From: Scatosoma sp045632265
GTDB taxonomy: Bacteria; Bacillota; Clostridia; Christensenellales; Borkfalkiaceae
DNA: 35,391 bases
Direction of reading: 5' to 3'
NCBI GenBank assembly: GCA_045632265.1
Contig: JAZQWG010000006.1
Span: forward strand, 1 to 35,391
The notes beneath the pieces were generated by a model. That model made no database searches. It was given only the letters and a program-made list of their open reading frames with translations, and was not told the DNA's origin. The translations under genes were made by a program, and so were the position numbers. This document shows positions 14,150 through 22,932 of this stretch, one piece after another (the stretch's first letter is position 1; every line of letters starts with the position of its first letter).

Positions 14150-17100
14150 TTATAAAAGTTTAATGCAATTTTCAGGCAAGAATGCGGAAAGCTCTGCCAT
14201 CAGCCCCCTACCCGCCGTAACCTTTTGCGAACAGAGCATTTTTTTGCCGTCTTTTACGAAATATACGGGCGTTTTTCCCTCGTAGAAAGTGAGCGTTTCC
14301 ATCAATTCTTCCATGTCGTCATCGTCCATACCCGATACGTTGAGCCACAGTTTTTTATCTTCGTCACGCTTTTCTTCCCTTATAGGTTGCACGGGCTTTG
14401 CCACCGTATTTTGCACCACGGGACTCTTCTCTTCTTCGGGGATAAATTCCACCATTTTATCTACGATAATAGCGGGGGTTTTGTCCGCGTCGATACTCAT
14501 TTTACCCGTCACGGAAACTACCCTATCGTTTTCAAGGAAACCACGGATTTTGTCGTACACTTTGGGGAAGCAAACGCACTCTACCGAGCCGTACATATCT
14601 TCTACCGTAATGAACGCCATAAGTTGTCCCGACTTGGTTTTCAACTTCTTGCTTGCGGCAATCATACCGCCCATGGAAACAGCCATACCGTCCGAAAGTT
14701 CGGTGTACGTTTTAATGCCCGTTTCTTCGTCTTCCGTGTACGCATTGAGCATCAAGCAGTTGAAATTTCTATCCTTGAAATAGGGCAAAAACTTTTCAAA
14801 CGGGTGCCCGCTTACGTAAACGCCAAGCACCGATTTTTCTTTGGAAAGTTTTTCCATCGTATCATATTCTTCGATGTTCGGGAAGGTGACTTCAATTTTT
14901 TGTTCTTCGATAATGCTGCCAAAAAGGGAAAGTTGATCTCCCGCCTTTTGCTTATCGAGCGCGTTCACACGGGCGTACACTTCTTCGTACACGGAAGCCA
15001 CTTGTTGACGGTTGCAACCAAACGAATCGAACGCACCCGCATAGATTAAGCTTTCGATAATACGCTTATTGATAAACTTCGCACAACGGGAAACGAAATC
15101 GCCAAAGTCCTTAAACTCGCCGTTTTCTTCACGTTCTTTGATAACGAGCGCAATTGCGTCTTGCCCAACGCCACGAAGCGCGCCAAGACCGATACGAATA
15201 CCGTCCCCTTCTACCCAGAAGATTGCTTTCGACTTGTTGATGTCGGGGGGCAATACTTGGATATTTTTTTCCTTCATATAAACGATGTATTTGGAGATTT
15301 CTTCAATCTTATCAATTCTATCGTTTAAGATACCCGCCAAGAATTCTCTTGGATAGAACGCCTTCAAATACGCCGTACGATAGGCGATAACCGCATAAGC
15401 CGCCGCGTGCGATTTGTTGAACGCATACGAAGCAAAGCTTTCCATATCGGCAAAGATTTTGCCCGCAACGTCGGCGGGGATACCCAAACTTGCGCAACCC
15501 GTAATCCCTTCGTCGGGCGCACCGTAGATAAATTTATCCTTTTGTTCCATCAGCTCTTTCTTCTTCTTTTTAGACATGGCACGGCGTACCAAGTCTGCTT
15601 GTCCAAGCGAATAGCCTGCAAGCTGTTGGAAGATTTGCATAACTTGTTCTTGATAAATAATTACCCCGTACGAGTTTTTCAAAATCGGCTCTAAGAAAGG
15701 CGTATCGTACGTAATCTTTTCGGGGTGGTGTTTATTTTCAATATACTTGGGGATAAAGTCCATAGGACCGGGACGATAAAGGGAAATACCTGCAATCAAG
15801 TCTTCCAAACAGTTGGGTTGCAACTCTTTCATAAAGCGTTTCATGCCGCCTTGTTCGAGTTGGAACACCGCGTCCGTATCGCCCGAGGAAATAAGTTCGT
15901 ACGCTTCGGGTACGTCCACGCCGATTTTGTTGAAATCGATGTCAATCCCCTTGCCTTCTTTGATATATTCAAGTGTGTTTTGGATATCGGTGAGTGTGGT
16001 AAGAGCCAAGAAGTCCATCTTCAAAAGCCCTATCGATTCCGATTCCTTCATATCGAATTGCGTGACGATATCGTCCCCGTTTCTTGCCAAAGGTACGTTG
16101 TCCGCAAGCACTTTGCTACAAATGATAACCCCTGCCGCGTGTTCGGAAGTATTCTTGGGCATACCTTCAAGTTTCAAGCCCATGTCGATAACTTTCTTGA
16201 TTTCAGGGTTGCTTTCGTAAACTTCGATAAATTCGGGGTTGCGCTTTTGTTTTTGTTCGGCAAGCTTCTTTTCAATATCCTTGCGCTTATCTTCGTCAAG
16301 CGACGTATCTTCAAGCTGTTTTTCAATCTTGGGAATCTTTCGCCCAAGCAATTCGCCTATCGTCGATTTGCCGTCCATGAGTTTTGCCACTTTATCCGTT
16401 TCCGAATACGGCACGCCCATAACACGCCCTACGTCTTTGATAACAGCACGCGAAGCAAGCGTACCGAACGTGACGATTTGCGCTACGTTTTCGGGGTGGT
16501 ATTTTTCACGAACGTATTCGATTGTTTCCGCACGGCGGCGGGTGCAAAAGTCGACGTCGAAGTCGGGCATGGATACACGGTCGGGGTTCAAGAAACGCTC
16601 GAAAATCAAATCGTATTTCAAAGGGTCAACGTCCGTAATACCGATTGCGTACGCTACGATACTACCTACCCCCGAACCACGCCCAGGTCCTACGGGAATA
16701 CCGTTCAAGCGCGACCAGTTGATATAGTCCCAAACGATTAAGAAATAGTCGGCATAGCCCATTTTGATGATGACGCTAAGCTCGTATTCCACACGCTTTT
16801 TGATGACGTCCGTAATCTCGCTATAACGCTGTGCAATGCCCTCCCACGCAAGCCTTGTGATATAGTCCGCCGACGTCGAGCCGTCATCCGGTTTATACAA
16901 GGGGATAAGCGATTCGTCACGCACGGGGTCACCCCAAGGTTTCAAATCGAATACGGGTTCTTCAATCTTATCCGCAATCACACGGGTGTTGGAAATTGCA
17001 TCGGGTACGTAGTGGAAAAGTTCCGCCATTTCGTCACCCGATTTCATGTAAAATTCGTGTTCGTCAAAGCGCATTTTCGGTTGCGCAAGCGTGGATTTCG

Positions 17101-17767
17101 TTTGGATACAAAGCAAAACTTCGTGCATTTCCCAGTCTTCTTTTTCGATATAATGCACGTCGTTGGTAGCAACCAAACCGATGTCAAGTTCTCTTGCAAT
17201 CTTGATAAGGTCGGGCATGATTTGCTTTTGTTCGGCAATGCCATGGTCTTGCAATTCGATATAGAAATCGTCACCAAAGACGTCTTTCATTTCCTTTGCC
17301 CATTTCTTTGCCCCTTCATAATCCCCTTTCAAAAGAAGTTGGGGCATTCTGCCTGCCAAGCACGCCGAAAGGCAAATAACCCCTTCGTGGTGCTGTTTAA
17401 TCAAATCATAACTAATTCTCGGTTTGCCGCCCGCATACCCTTCGATATAGGAAAGGGAATCGAGTTTTACAATGTTTTTATAACCCGTCTTATTTTTTGC
17501 AAGCAAAACCAAGTGCTCGTTTCTTCCTTGCGCAGGACGAACGAGATGGTTATCCACGGCGTACAATTCGCAGCCGATAATGTATTTAATGCCTTTCTTT
17601 ACGCACTCTTCCGCAAAATAAAGGGAAGCGTACATATTGCCGTGGTCGGTGATGGCGCAAGCGTTGATATTGTTTTTGACAAGGTGTTCAACCAAATCGT
17701 CAACCTTTGCCGCACCGTCCAAAAGGCTGTATTCCGTATGTAAATGTAAATGCACAAAATCCGTCAT
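14150..17767 (-). CDS. dnaE: DNA polymerase III alpha subunit, DnaE type
   Basis: This replicative polymerase of 1205 residues has the usual DnaE length. Order of domains: PHP domain starting HLHLHTEYSLLDGA (7-20), the polymerase core with GPGRGSGVGSIVAYA (360-374), the catalytic PDFDVDF (401-407, metal-binding D404 and D406), the thumb/fingers region with PGPMDFIP, a helix-hairpin-helix region (LGALRGVGQDAI), and a C-terminal OB-fold and tail. The start at 17767 is the ATG giving MTDFVHLHLH directly before the PHP motif; the frame is open 11 codons further but those overlap the whiA stop. The ribosome-binding site is weak (AAGGGAAAA). It lies 16 bases after whiA, in one operon with murB, PHP and whiA. 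Confidence 0.96.
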   Translation of the reverse strand: MTDFVHLHLHTEYSLLDGAAKVDDLVEHLVKNNINACAITDHGNMYASLYFAEECVKKGIKYIIGCELYAVDNHLVRPAQGRNEHLVLLAKNKTGYKNIVKLDSLSYIEGYAGGKPRISYDLIKQHHEGVICLSACLAGRMPQLLLKGDYEGAKKWAKEMKDVFGDDFYIELQDHGIAEQKQIMPDLIKIARELDIGLVATNDVHYIEKEDWEMHEVLLCIQTKSTLAQPKMRFDEHEFYMKSGDEMAELFHYVPDAISNTRVIADKIEEPVFDLKPWGDPVRDESLIPLYKPDDGSTSADYITRLAWEGIAQRYSEITDVIKKRVEYELSVIIKMGYADYFLIVWDYINWSRLNGIPVGPGRGSGVGSIVAYAIGITDVDPLKYDLIFERFLNPDRVSMPDFDVDFCTRRRAETIEYVREKYHPENVAQIVTFGTLASRAVIKDVGRVMGVPYSETDKVAKLMDGKSTIGELLGRKIPKIEKQLEDTSLDEDKRKDIEKKLAEQKQKRNPEFIEVYESNPEIKKVIDMGLKLEGMPKNTSEHAAGVIICSKVLADNVPLARNGDDIVTQFDMKESESIGLLKMDFLALTTLTDIQNTLEYIKEGKGIDIDFNKIGVDVPEAYELISSGDTDAVFQLEQGGMKRFMKELQPNCLEDLIAGISLYRPGPMDFIPKYIENKHHPEKITYDTPFLEPILKNSYGVIIYQEQVMQIFQQLAGYSLGQADLVRRAMSKKKKKELMEQKDKFIYGAPDEGITGCASLGIPADVAGKIFADMESFASYAFNKSHAAAYAVIAYRTAYLKAFYPREFLAGILNDRIDKIEEISKYIVYMKEKNIQVLPPDINKSKAIFWVEGDGIRIGLGALRGVGQDAIALVIKEREENGEFKDFGDFVSRCAKFINKRIIESLIYAGAFDSFGCNRQQVASVYEEVYARVNALDKQKAGDQLSLFGSIIEEQKIEVTFPNIEEYDTMEKLSKEKSVLGVYVSGHPFEKFLPYFKDRNFNCLMLNAYTEDEETGIKTYTELSDGMAVSMGGMIAASKKLKTKSGQLMAFITVEDMYGSVECVCFPKVYDKIRGFLENDRVVSVTGKMSIDADKTPAIIVDKMVEFIPEEEKSPVVQNTVAKPVQPIREEKRDEDKKLWLNVSGMDDDDMEELMETLTFYEGKTPVYFVKDGKKMLCSQKVTAGRGLMAELSAFLPENCIKLL

Positions 17768-17783
17768 AATTTTCCCTTTTCCT

Positions 17784-18722
17784 TTACAGTTCCTCCGCAA
17801 TTTCTATCAACCGACGCATACGGTGATTAAGACAACTCTTGCTTACCCCAAGCATATTTGCAAGTTCTTGCAACGTCTTTTCGGGGTGCTTTAAGCGGAG
17901 CTTTGCAAGCGTAGTAAGTTCTTCGCTCAAATCTTTATAATGCGTTTTTTCTTCTATCTTTTTGATGGCAACCACTTGTTTCACCGCCGCAATCGCCGTC
18001 TTATCAGCGTTGCCCGCCATGCAGTTTCTCGCGCGGTTGTCGTTGTTTGCTTCGTCACGCTTTTCCGCAATCCCCGCAAACTTTTTAAGCGTGTTTCTCG
18101 CGCCGATAACGGCAAGGAAATCGGAAATTGCTTCCTTGCTTTTGATGTACACGACGTACGTTTCTTTGCGCTCTATCCACTTTGCAAACAAATCGAATTC
18201 ATCAAGCATCAAACAAAAATCTTTCGCCGTTTTCTTTTCGTTGAAAACGATTTCCAAGTGATAGCCCGTGCCTCCGTCAGTGGGAAGCGTGCAACTGCCG
18301 CCGCCCAAAAACGCACCACGGATATAGGCAATTTTCCTCTCGTCACCACGGGTGAGAATTTTACAAATCCCCTCACGAAAATCATTGCCTTCACGCTTTA
18401 ATAAACGCAAAGCGGAAAGCGTTTCTCTACCAAGATTTTTAGGGCAAAGCAAAACGAGCTTGTCCCTACCGCTCATTCTATCCATGACGGCGTGCGTCAC
18501 CGAAAGTTCCGCACCGAACGTTTCCGCAAACGTACGCATGAAAAATTCCGCCACGTATTCCGTTTCACTCACAAGGAAAAAAGTGGGCTCGTTTTCTTGC
18601 ACTCCCAAAGTACCGCTTGTACGAAGGAAGGCGGAAAAAGCGGCTTTCTTCTCGCCGTCCGTCTTGCTTTCCGATACAAAGCGGTTAATTATTTCTTTTT
18701 TCAAATCGCTTGTGAAACTCAT
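17784..18722 (-). CDS. whiA: WhiA-family DNA-binding regulator
   Basis: This conserved Gram-positive regulator is linked to sporulation in Streptomyces and to cell division and chromosome matters in Bacillus. At 312 residues it has normal length. The N-terminal two-thirds is the LAGLIDADG-derived domain, recognisable by IRGAFLGGGSCTLP (about 134-147) without homing-endonuclease catalytic acids, followed by the linker NRARNCMAGNADKT. The C-terminal helix-turn-helix reads TLQELANMLGVSKSCLNHR (about 284-302). AAGGGG lies six to seven bases before the ATG. In most Clostridia rapZ and yvcK sit directly upstream; here the PHP gene does, nine bases away. Confidence 0.96.
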   Translation of the reverse strand: MSFTSDLKKEIINRFVSESKTDGEKKAAFSAFLRTSGTLGVQENEPTFFLVSETEYVAEFFMRTFAETFGAELSVTHAVMDRMSGRDKLVLLCPKNLGRETLSALRLLKREGNDFREGICKILTRGDERKIAYIRGAFLGGGSCTLPTDGGTGYHLEIVFNEKKTAKDFCLMLDEFDLFAKWIERKETYVVYIKSKEAISDFLAVIGARNTLKKFAGIAEKRDEANNDNRARNCMAGNADKTAIAAVKQVVAIKKIEEKTHYKDLSEELTTLAKLRLKHPEKTLQELANMLGVSKSCLNHRMRRLIEIAEEL

Positions 18723-18731
18723 TTTATCCCC

Positions 18732-19508
18732 TTAAAGGTGTTTTTTATACTCCGCAAAGCGGAAGTTGGGTAATCGCCCATCGATGTTATCAATTCTATC
18801 CATAGGAAAGCCGATACGCAAAAGTTGCTCTTCGACAATCTTCGTATCCCCTACCCTATCTGCCGAATGCGCATCCGAATTGATGATAAAACGCGCGGAC
18901 GTCGTTTGCACGATTTGCATAAGCTGTTCGTCCGTCAAGTGCGTTTTTTTCGAGTTTAGTTCTAAATACGTGCCGTAATCGGCGGCGCACTTTGCCACTT
19001 CCAAAACGTCTGCGGGACATACGTAAGAAAGGTGCGTAAGCGTGTCAATCGGGTTGTTTTTTATCGCTTCAATATACGCTTTCGTGTTGCGCTTTATCAA
19101 AGCTTGCGAGTTATGGTGAAAAAGCTTTCTTGCAAGTAAGTTCGCCCAAAAATAACCAAAGCTGTGGGAAAGGGGTTTGCAAGCGATGAACACGTGGAAG
19201 CCGCAGTTGAAAATATCAAAATTTTCATAATCGCGCGCCGCCATATCCGTCAAGCCCGAATAGCCAAGGATATTCGCTTCCATGCCCAAAAGCACTTTCA
19301 CGCCATATTCTTCTTCCGCTTTTATACACTCTTGTCTGCACGCAGGGATTTCCTTTCTTTTCACGCCAAACGCTTGGTGGGCAAAGCCGTGGTCGGTGAT
19401 TGCAATTTGCTTCAATCCCTTCTCTTTTGCCGCCGCCACGTTTTGAGCAACCGTATTCTTCCCGTGCGAATAGGGTGTATGCGTATGATAATCTCCCGTT
19501 AACAGCAC
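18732..19508 (-). CDS. PHP-domain phosphoesterase (YcdX-like)
   Basis: This 258-residue metal-dependent phosphoesterase of the polymerase and histidinol phosphatase superfamily has an unknown substrate. Metal-binding motifs are seen: DYHTHTPYSHG (6-16, H8 and H10), ITDHG (37-41), GMEANI (about 75-80), a central histidine region (NCGFHVFI), LTHLSYV, and the C-terminal NSDAHSADR. The start is a GTG at 19508 with AGGAG seven bases upstream; no ATG fits. It is part of the murB-PHP-whiA-dnaE operon, 15 bases after murB, a neighbourhood conserved in Clostridia, although its role there is not established. Confidence 0.88.
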   Translation of the reverse strand: MLLTGDYHTHTPYSHGKNTVAQNVAAAKEKGLKQIAITDHGFAHQAFGVKRKEIPACRQECIKAEEEYGVKVLLGMEANILGYSGLTDMAARDYENFDIFNCGFHVFIACKPLSHSFGYFWANLLARKLFHHNSQALIKRNTKAYIEAIKNNPIDTLTHLSYVCPADVLEVAKCAADYGTYLELNSKKTHLTDEQLMQIVQTTSARFIINSDAHSADRVGDTKIVEEQLLRIGFPMDRIDNIDGRLPNFRFAEYKKHL

Positions 19509-19523
19509 CGCTTTTCTCCTTTT

Positions 19524-20399
19524 TTAGTGTAGATATCGAATTTCTTCTTCCAGCCGTATATTGTGTTTTGAATACACGGCGTTTTTGATAATTTTAATAA
19601 GCGTAGCCACGTCCTTTGCCGTAGCGTGGTTGTCGTTGATAATAAAATTTGCGTGCTCGCTTGACACAACCGCCCCGCCTACGCGCAAGCCTTTCAAGCC
19701 CGCTTCTTCAATCAGCTTGCCCGCCGATACGTCGCAAACGTTTTTGAACACGCAACCCATGCTTTTGCCTTTAGGCAAGTGTTTGCGCCTATCTTTATAC
19801 GCTTGTCGCAAAGAAATAATTTCTTCCGTTGTAGCATTTTTCAAAGCAAGTTTTGCGCCTAAAATAACGCTTTGCCCGTCCATAAACACGCTTTGTTTAT
19901 AGGCAAATTTACAATCGGCATTGCAAAGCGTTTGCACTTTACCGTCCTTGTAAATATCCACGCTTTCCACCACGTCCGACATATACTTGCCGTTGACACC
20001 CGCATTCATAAACAGCGCACCGCCAAGCGTGCAAGGAATTCCGTCTAAAAATTCTACGCCGCTTTTTTTATCACGCTGACAAATGAACAAAAGTTTCGCC
20101 GCCGAAATGCCCGCTGGGAAAAAGTTTTCGTCCGCCCTTTCGCCTATCATTTTTTTCGTGCATACGACTATTTTTTCTATCGGCTCGTCACACGGCAAAA
20201 CGTTGGTCAAATTGCCAAGCACAAGAAAAGGGATTTTATCTTCTTGCAAGGCGTTTACAAGCGTTTGTAATTCTTTGATAGTTTTGGGGTAAAAACAGCC
20301 CAAAGCGTTGCCCCCAACGCCCATACTGCCGTGCAAAGCAAAGCTGAAAGGTACTTCTACGTCAAACCGTTGATATTTTTCTTTGAAAAATACTTGCAC
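19524..20399 (-). CDS. murB: UDP-N-acetylenolpyruvoylglucosamine reductase
   Basis: This enzyme of peptidoglycan synthesis reduces UDP-GlcNAc-enolpyruvate to UDP-MurNAc using NADPH and FAD. Its 291 residues match the short (type II) MurB. Recognisable blocks are GVGGNALGCFYP (27-38), GIPCTLGGALFMNAG, FAYKQSVF (the YxxS region), LPKGKSMGCVFKN and the C-terminal HANFIIN. Two departures stand out: the FAD-binding loop normally written GxGSN reads GNLTN, and the catalytic serine of the usual GSVFKNP is a cysteine, a variant seen in some MurB. The start is a GTG at 20399. GGAGAG lies just upstream, but the promoter is so close that the transcript may have almost no leader. Confidence 0.92.
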   Translation of the reverse strand: MQVFFKEKYQRFDVEVPFSFALHGSMGVGGNALGCFYPKTIKELQTLVNALQEDKIPFLVLGNLTNVLPCDEPIEKIVVCTKKMIGERADENFFPAGISAAKLLFICQRDKKSGVEFLDGIPCTLGGALFMNAGVNGKYMSDVVESVDIYKDGKVQTLCNADCKFAYKQSVFMDGQSVILGAKLALKNATTEEIISLRQAYKDRRKHLPKGKSMGCVFKNVCDVSAGKLIEEAGLKGLRVGGAVVSSEHANFIINDNHATAKDVATLIKIIKNAVYSKHNIRLEEEIRYLH

Positions 20400-20410
20400 A
20401 CGCTCTCTCC

Positions 20411-20439
20411 ATTATAACACATTTTTTGTCTTTTTGAAA
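20411..20439 (-). promoter_or_regulatory. Promoter of the murB-PHP-whiA-dnaE operon
   Basis: Extended -10 TGTTATAAT (TATAAT at 20411-20416) with a weak -35 TTTCAA (20434-20439), 17-base spacer. Only 11 bases separate the -10 from the murB GTG. Confidence 0.6.
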
Positions 20440-20526
20440 GTGTTTTTTTGAAAATTTTATCCTTTCCACAAAAAATTATCCCCTTTATCCTATGCTTTGT
20501 AAAAGTTTTTAGTGCTTATGCGGGCA

Positions 20527-21834
20527 TTATCCGTTGTCGTCAAGCAAACGATAGCCCTTATCGTATCGGATATATCCCCTTTTTTCAAGTTCTAAAAACG
20601 CTTCTCGCACCTTTCCCCAGCCCGTTTGCGTTTTTCGTTCTATAAACGAATCGTTTACCTTGCCAAGTTGCATACTCCAAAGCAACGCTTCCCACAAAAG
20701 CGAATCATCCTTGCTCGTATGGACGAAATTCACTTCTTGCGGATTCGTACGAATAATCACTTTTTTCACCGCTTCTATATCCGCATGCCCCGAAACGTGT
20801 AAGTCCACCACGTTTATCCCTAAATCTCGCACGCCACCTAAAAAATCTTGCATTTCTTCTTTATAGCCTTGCCACATGGAATATATCAGCACGCTTCCCT
20901 TTAAGTCCACCTTTTCCTTTAAGGATTGTAGATAGTGCAACATATACGCATTTATCAGCATGACGAACTGCCCTTTCTTGGCAATTTCACTTCGTCCCAA
21001 CAATTTATCCTTGTATTTTTCCTTAATTGCCTTGTGCGTTCCTTCCATCACGGACGTGGATAAATAGGTGTAGCAATCGGCGTATCGAAGGGGATTGGGG
21101 ATATTTGGCAGCCCAGCACAAACGTCCGCCGCCGTCATACCCATAATAAACGGTTTTCCCGCTTGCTTACTTGCCCGATAAAAACTGACGAGCCTATCCA
21201 CGTTTAAGCTGCTTTGCAACACAAATACCCTATCGTATTTCTTGAAAAGTTGCGCCGCTTTTTCTTCCAACAATCGCTCCGTTTGGCGTTGATAGGTGGG
21301 CGTTGTACCTTCGATGATGAGGCGGGTTGTCTTCGTAGGCAGCTTGCAAAGCAAACCTTCAAAACTCTTGCGCCCGTTGGCACGAAAATCCCCCGTGTAC
21401 AATACGTTTTGATCGCCAAGCGAAAGTTCTATCATATAACTATCGTATGCCGAGTGATCGCACAAATAGGGCTTGCATACGATAGCTCCTATGCTAAAAG
21501 GCTGACAATCTTGCAAAAAACGCACCTTTGCTTTATTTTCATCGCAAATACCCTTGCGATATTCTAAAATTTGATAAGCGCCCCGCCCCATATAGATATG
21601 CTTCGCTTTCAGCGGATATTTTAGCAAGGCGGCGTGGTCATCGTGGTAATGGGAAACGATAATGCCATCGTACGCGCTTTCCACCACCCTTTTCTCTTTT
21701 TCGTCCGTTTTAGGCGTGGGATACAACGCTGTGCCACACTCTAACAAAATCGTGCTTTCCCCGTCCGTCACTTCTATTAAATTTTCCCCGATCTTTTCTT
21801 CGCCCCTTAAAATGTTTGTTGTTAATCTTCCCAC
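20527..21834 (-). CDS. Beta-CASP metallo-beta-lactamase-fold nuclease-like protein
   Basis: This protein of about 435 residues has the RNase J/CPSF metallo-hydrolase plan but is shorter than RNase J (about 550). Metal-binding motifs: SHYHDDH (61-67), PYLCDHSAYDSY and YTGDFRANG. The beta-CASP domain follows, with FVLQSSLNVDR and, later, HVSGHADIEAV and FVHTSKDDSLL as motifs B and C. The last 40 residues (VREAFLELEKRGYIRYDKG) look like a winged-helix turn rather than the RNase J dimerisation domain. An RNA or DNA nuclease role is likely but the substrate is unknown. I prefer the GTG at 21834, which has AGGAAG about six bases upstream, over a GTG at 21864. It overlaps the upstream small gene by 13 bases, so the two form a coupled pair. 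Confidence 0.75.
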   Translation of the reverse strand: MGRLTTNILRGEEKIGENLIEVTDGESTILLECGTALYPTPKTDEKEKRVVESAYDGIIVSHYHDDHAALLKYPLKAKHIYMGRGAYQILEYRKGICDENKAKVRFLQDCQPFSIGAIVCKPYLCDHSAYDSYMIELSLGDQNVLYTGDFRANGRKSFEGLLCKLPTKTTRLIIEGTTPTYQRQTERLLEEKAAQLFKKYDRVFVLQSSLNVDRLVSFYRASKQAGKPFIMGMTAADVCAGLPNIPNPLRYADCYTYLSTSVMEGTHKAIKEKYKDKLLGRSEIAKKGQFVMLINAYMLHYLQSLKEKVDLKGSVLIYSMWQGYKEEMQDFLGGVRDLGINVVDLHVSGHADIEAVKKVIIRTNPQEVNFVHTSKDDSLLWEALLWSMQLGKVNDSFIERKTQTGWGKVREAFLELEKRGYIRYDKGYRLLDDNG

Positions 21835-22202
21835 AACTTCTTCCTTTTTACGCACTTGTCGCACGAATAATGTTCGTCCTTTTCCACTCGATATTTTTCT
21901 ATCCCAAACGCTTTAACGATTTCCCCTATCTTCTTGATAGAGATACAATCGTCCGCGTAGATAATATGCTCGTTCTTTTTCAAATCAAACACAACTCTAC
22001 CTCGGGGATATTTAGCAAAATCCGCCAACGGAAAGCGTTTGGAATATACTATGTTCCACACCTTGAAATGCCCCAAACCACTGTCCATTATCCCCGTCAA
22101 CTTCGTCCGTTTATCCTTGCTTGCGCTCTCTTTTTCCTTCCCTTCTTTTTGGCAATACACCTTGCCTTTTATTACCCAAAATATCCCTACGTTTACTTGC
22201 AT
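21822..22202 (-). CDS. Small conserved protein of unknown function paired with the beta-CASP nuclease
   Basis: I do not know its function. The 126-residue basic protein starts MQVNVGIFWVIKGKVY, then has GHFKVWNIVYSKRFPLADF, YPRGRVVFD, IIYADDCI and a C-terminal HYSCDKCVKRKK with a CxxC pair. From memory, uncharacterised small proteins with the same FWV...GHxxxW...PRGRVVxD...xYADxxI...HYxC pattern occur in many bacteria, so this is probably a real family, but I cannot name it. The ATG at 22202 has AAAGGG five bases upstream. Its stop lies inside the start of the beta-CASP gene (13-base overlap), which suggests the two work together. Lysine-rich composition would suit nucleic acid contact; that is inference only. 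Confidence 0.65.
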   Translation of the reverse strand: MQVNVGIFWVIKGKVYCQKEGKEKESASKDKRTKLTGIMDSGLGHFKVWNIVYSKRFPLADFAKYPRGRVVFDLKKNEHIIYADDCISIKKIGEIVKAFGIEKYRVEKDEHYSCDKCVKRKKLWED

Positions 22203-22243
22203 AATTCCCTTTTCTAAATTAGTATTCCATATTGCAAAGATAT

Positions 22244-22266
22244 AAAAATTAAGCCGTGTGGCTTAA
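22244..22266 (-). terminator. Intrinsic terminator overlapping the stop codon of the PD-(D/E)XK gene
   Basis: Perfect 7-bp stem TTAAGCC/GGCTTAA with a four-base loop, then five T residues on the minus strand. The TAA stop at 22263-22265 is inside the stem. Confidence 0.8.
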
Positions 22267-22928
22267 TTTAATTTTTCTACTACGTATTCTCCGTTTTCCA
22301 ACTTCAAGCAAAAGACGGAAATGCCTTCCATTTCAATAATTCTACGCAAGCGTGGGCGGACAGCGTAAGCATATTTCTTGTCCGTCCATTGTCTCCATTG
22401 TTCGCTACCATGCGTGAACATAATTGCTTTTTCATATTCACCATAGCGTTGCACAAACGCTTCTTTTTCTTTATCCAAAATGTGCGTATAGGTGATGATT
22501 TCAGTAGCCATACGCAAAATGGATTCCTTATTCCAAGCGGGTTTGAACTCGGTACAATACAACTTTCCATCGTGTTCCATCAACAAATCCACCCCACCGA
22601 TACCGTCGCCCTTTGTATTAGAAGCGGCAATTTCGTATTCCAACATCGTTGCGTTTTTAATTTTTTTCGCAAAGAAAGGGTTGTCTTTTAAAGGACACGT
22701 TTTGCATTCGGCATTTTCATCGCCATAAAGCACCAAACAATGGCAAAGACGTTTTTCCGTGCGAGAATCAGACGTAAAGTCACACTTTTTATGTTCGGGA
22801 AATTGCACGCGGGCGTTTTGCATCACCCCGTCCAAAATCTTTTGCAAATAATCATCACCCGCAAGTTCGCTTTCCGCGATGTTATTGTATTCCGATTTAT
22901 TGTTAATATTCTTTTCTTGATAAAACAT
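22263..22928 (-). CDS. PD-(D/E)XK nuclease-superfamily-like protein with an N-terminal cysteine cluster
   Basis: I cannot assign a named family. The 221-residue protein contains the core GVDLLMEHDGKLYCTEFKP (112-130), with D114, E127 and K129 spaced like the catalytic D-x(12)-E-x-K of PD-(D/E)XK nucleases, an acidic residue upstream (E97 or E99) and a following helix (ILRMATEIITYTHIL) where the superfamily has its Q/Y helix. Before the core, CHC (62-64) and CKTC (75-78) could hold zinc or an iron-sulfur cluster. The ATG is four bases after the stop of the upstream gene with no good ribosome-binding site, implying translational coupling. No transposase, Cas or restriction gene is near. A repair or defence role is possible but unproven. 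Confidence 0.6.
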   Translation of the reverse strand: MFYQEKNINNKSEYNNIAESELAGDDYLQKILDGVMQNARVQFPEHKKCDFTSDSRTEKRLCHCLVLYGDENAECKTCPLKDNPFFAKKIKNATMLEYEIAASNTKGDGIGGVDLLMEHDGKLYCTEFKPAWNKESILRMATEIITYTHILDKEKEAFVQRYGEYEKAIMFTHGSEQWRQWTDKKYAYAVRPRLRRIIEMEGISVFCLKLENGEYVVEKLN

Positions 22929-22932
22929 ATTT

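Noticed and set aside
14120..14165. Terminator after dnaE
   Set aside because: Only a short all-AT palindrome (CTTTTATAAAAG) is present, with no GC stem, so I did not list it; read-through into pfkA is possible.
22203..22243. Promoter of the small gene paired with the beta-CASP nuclease
   Set aside because: Only poor -10 matches such as TACTAA occur between the terminator and the ATG, without a convincing -35.
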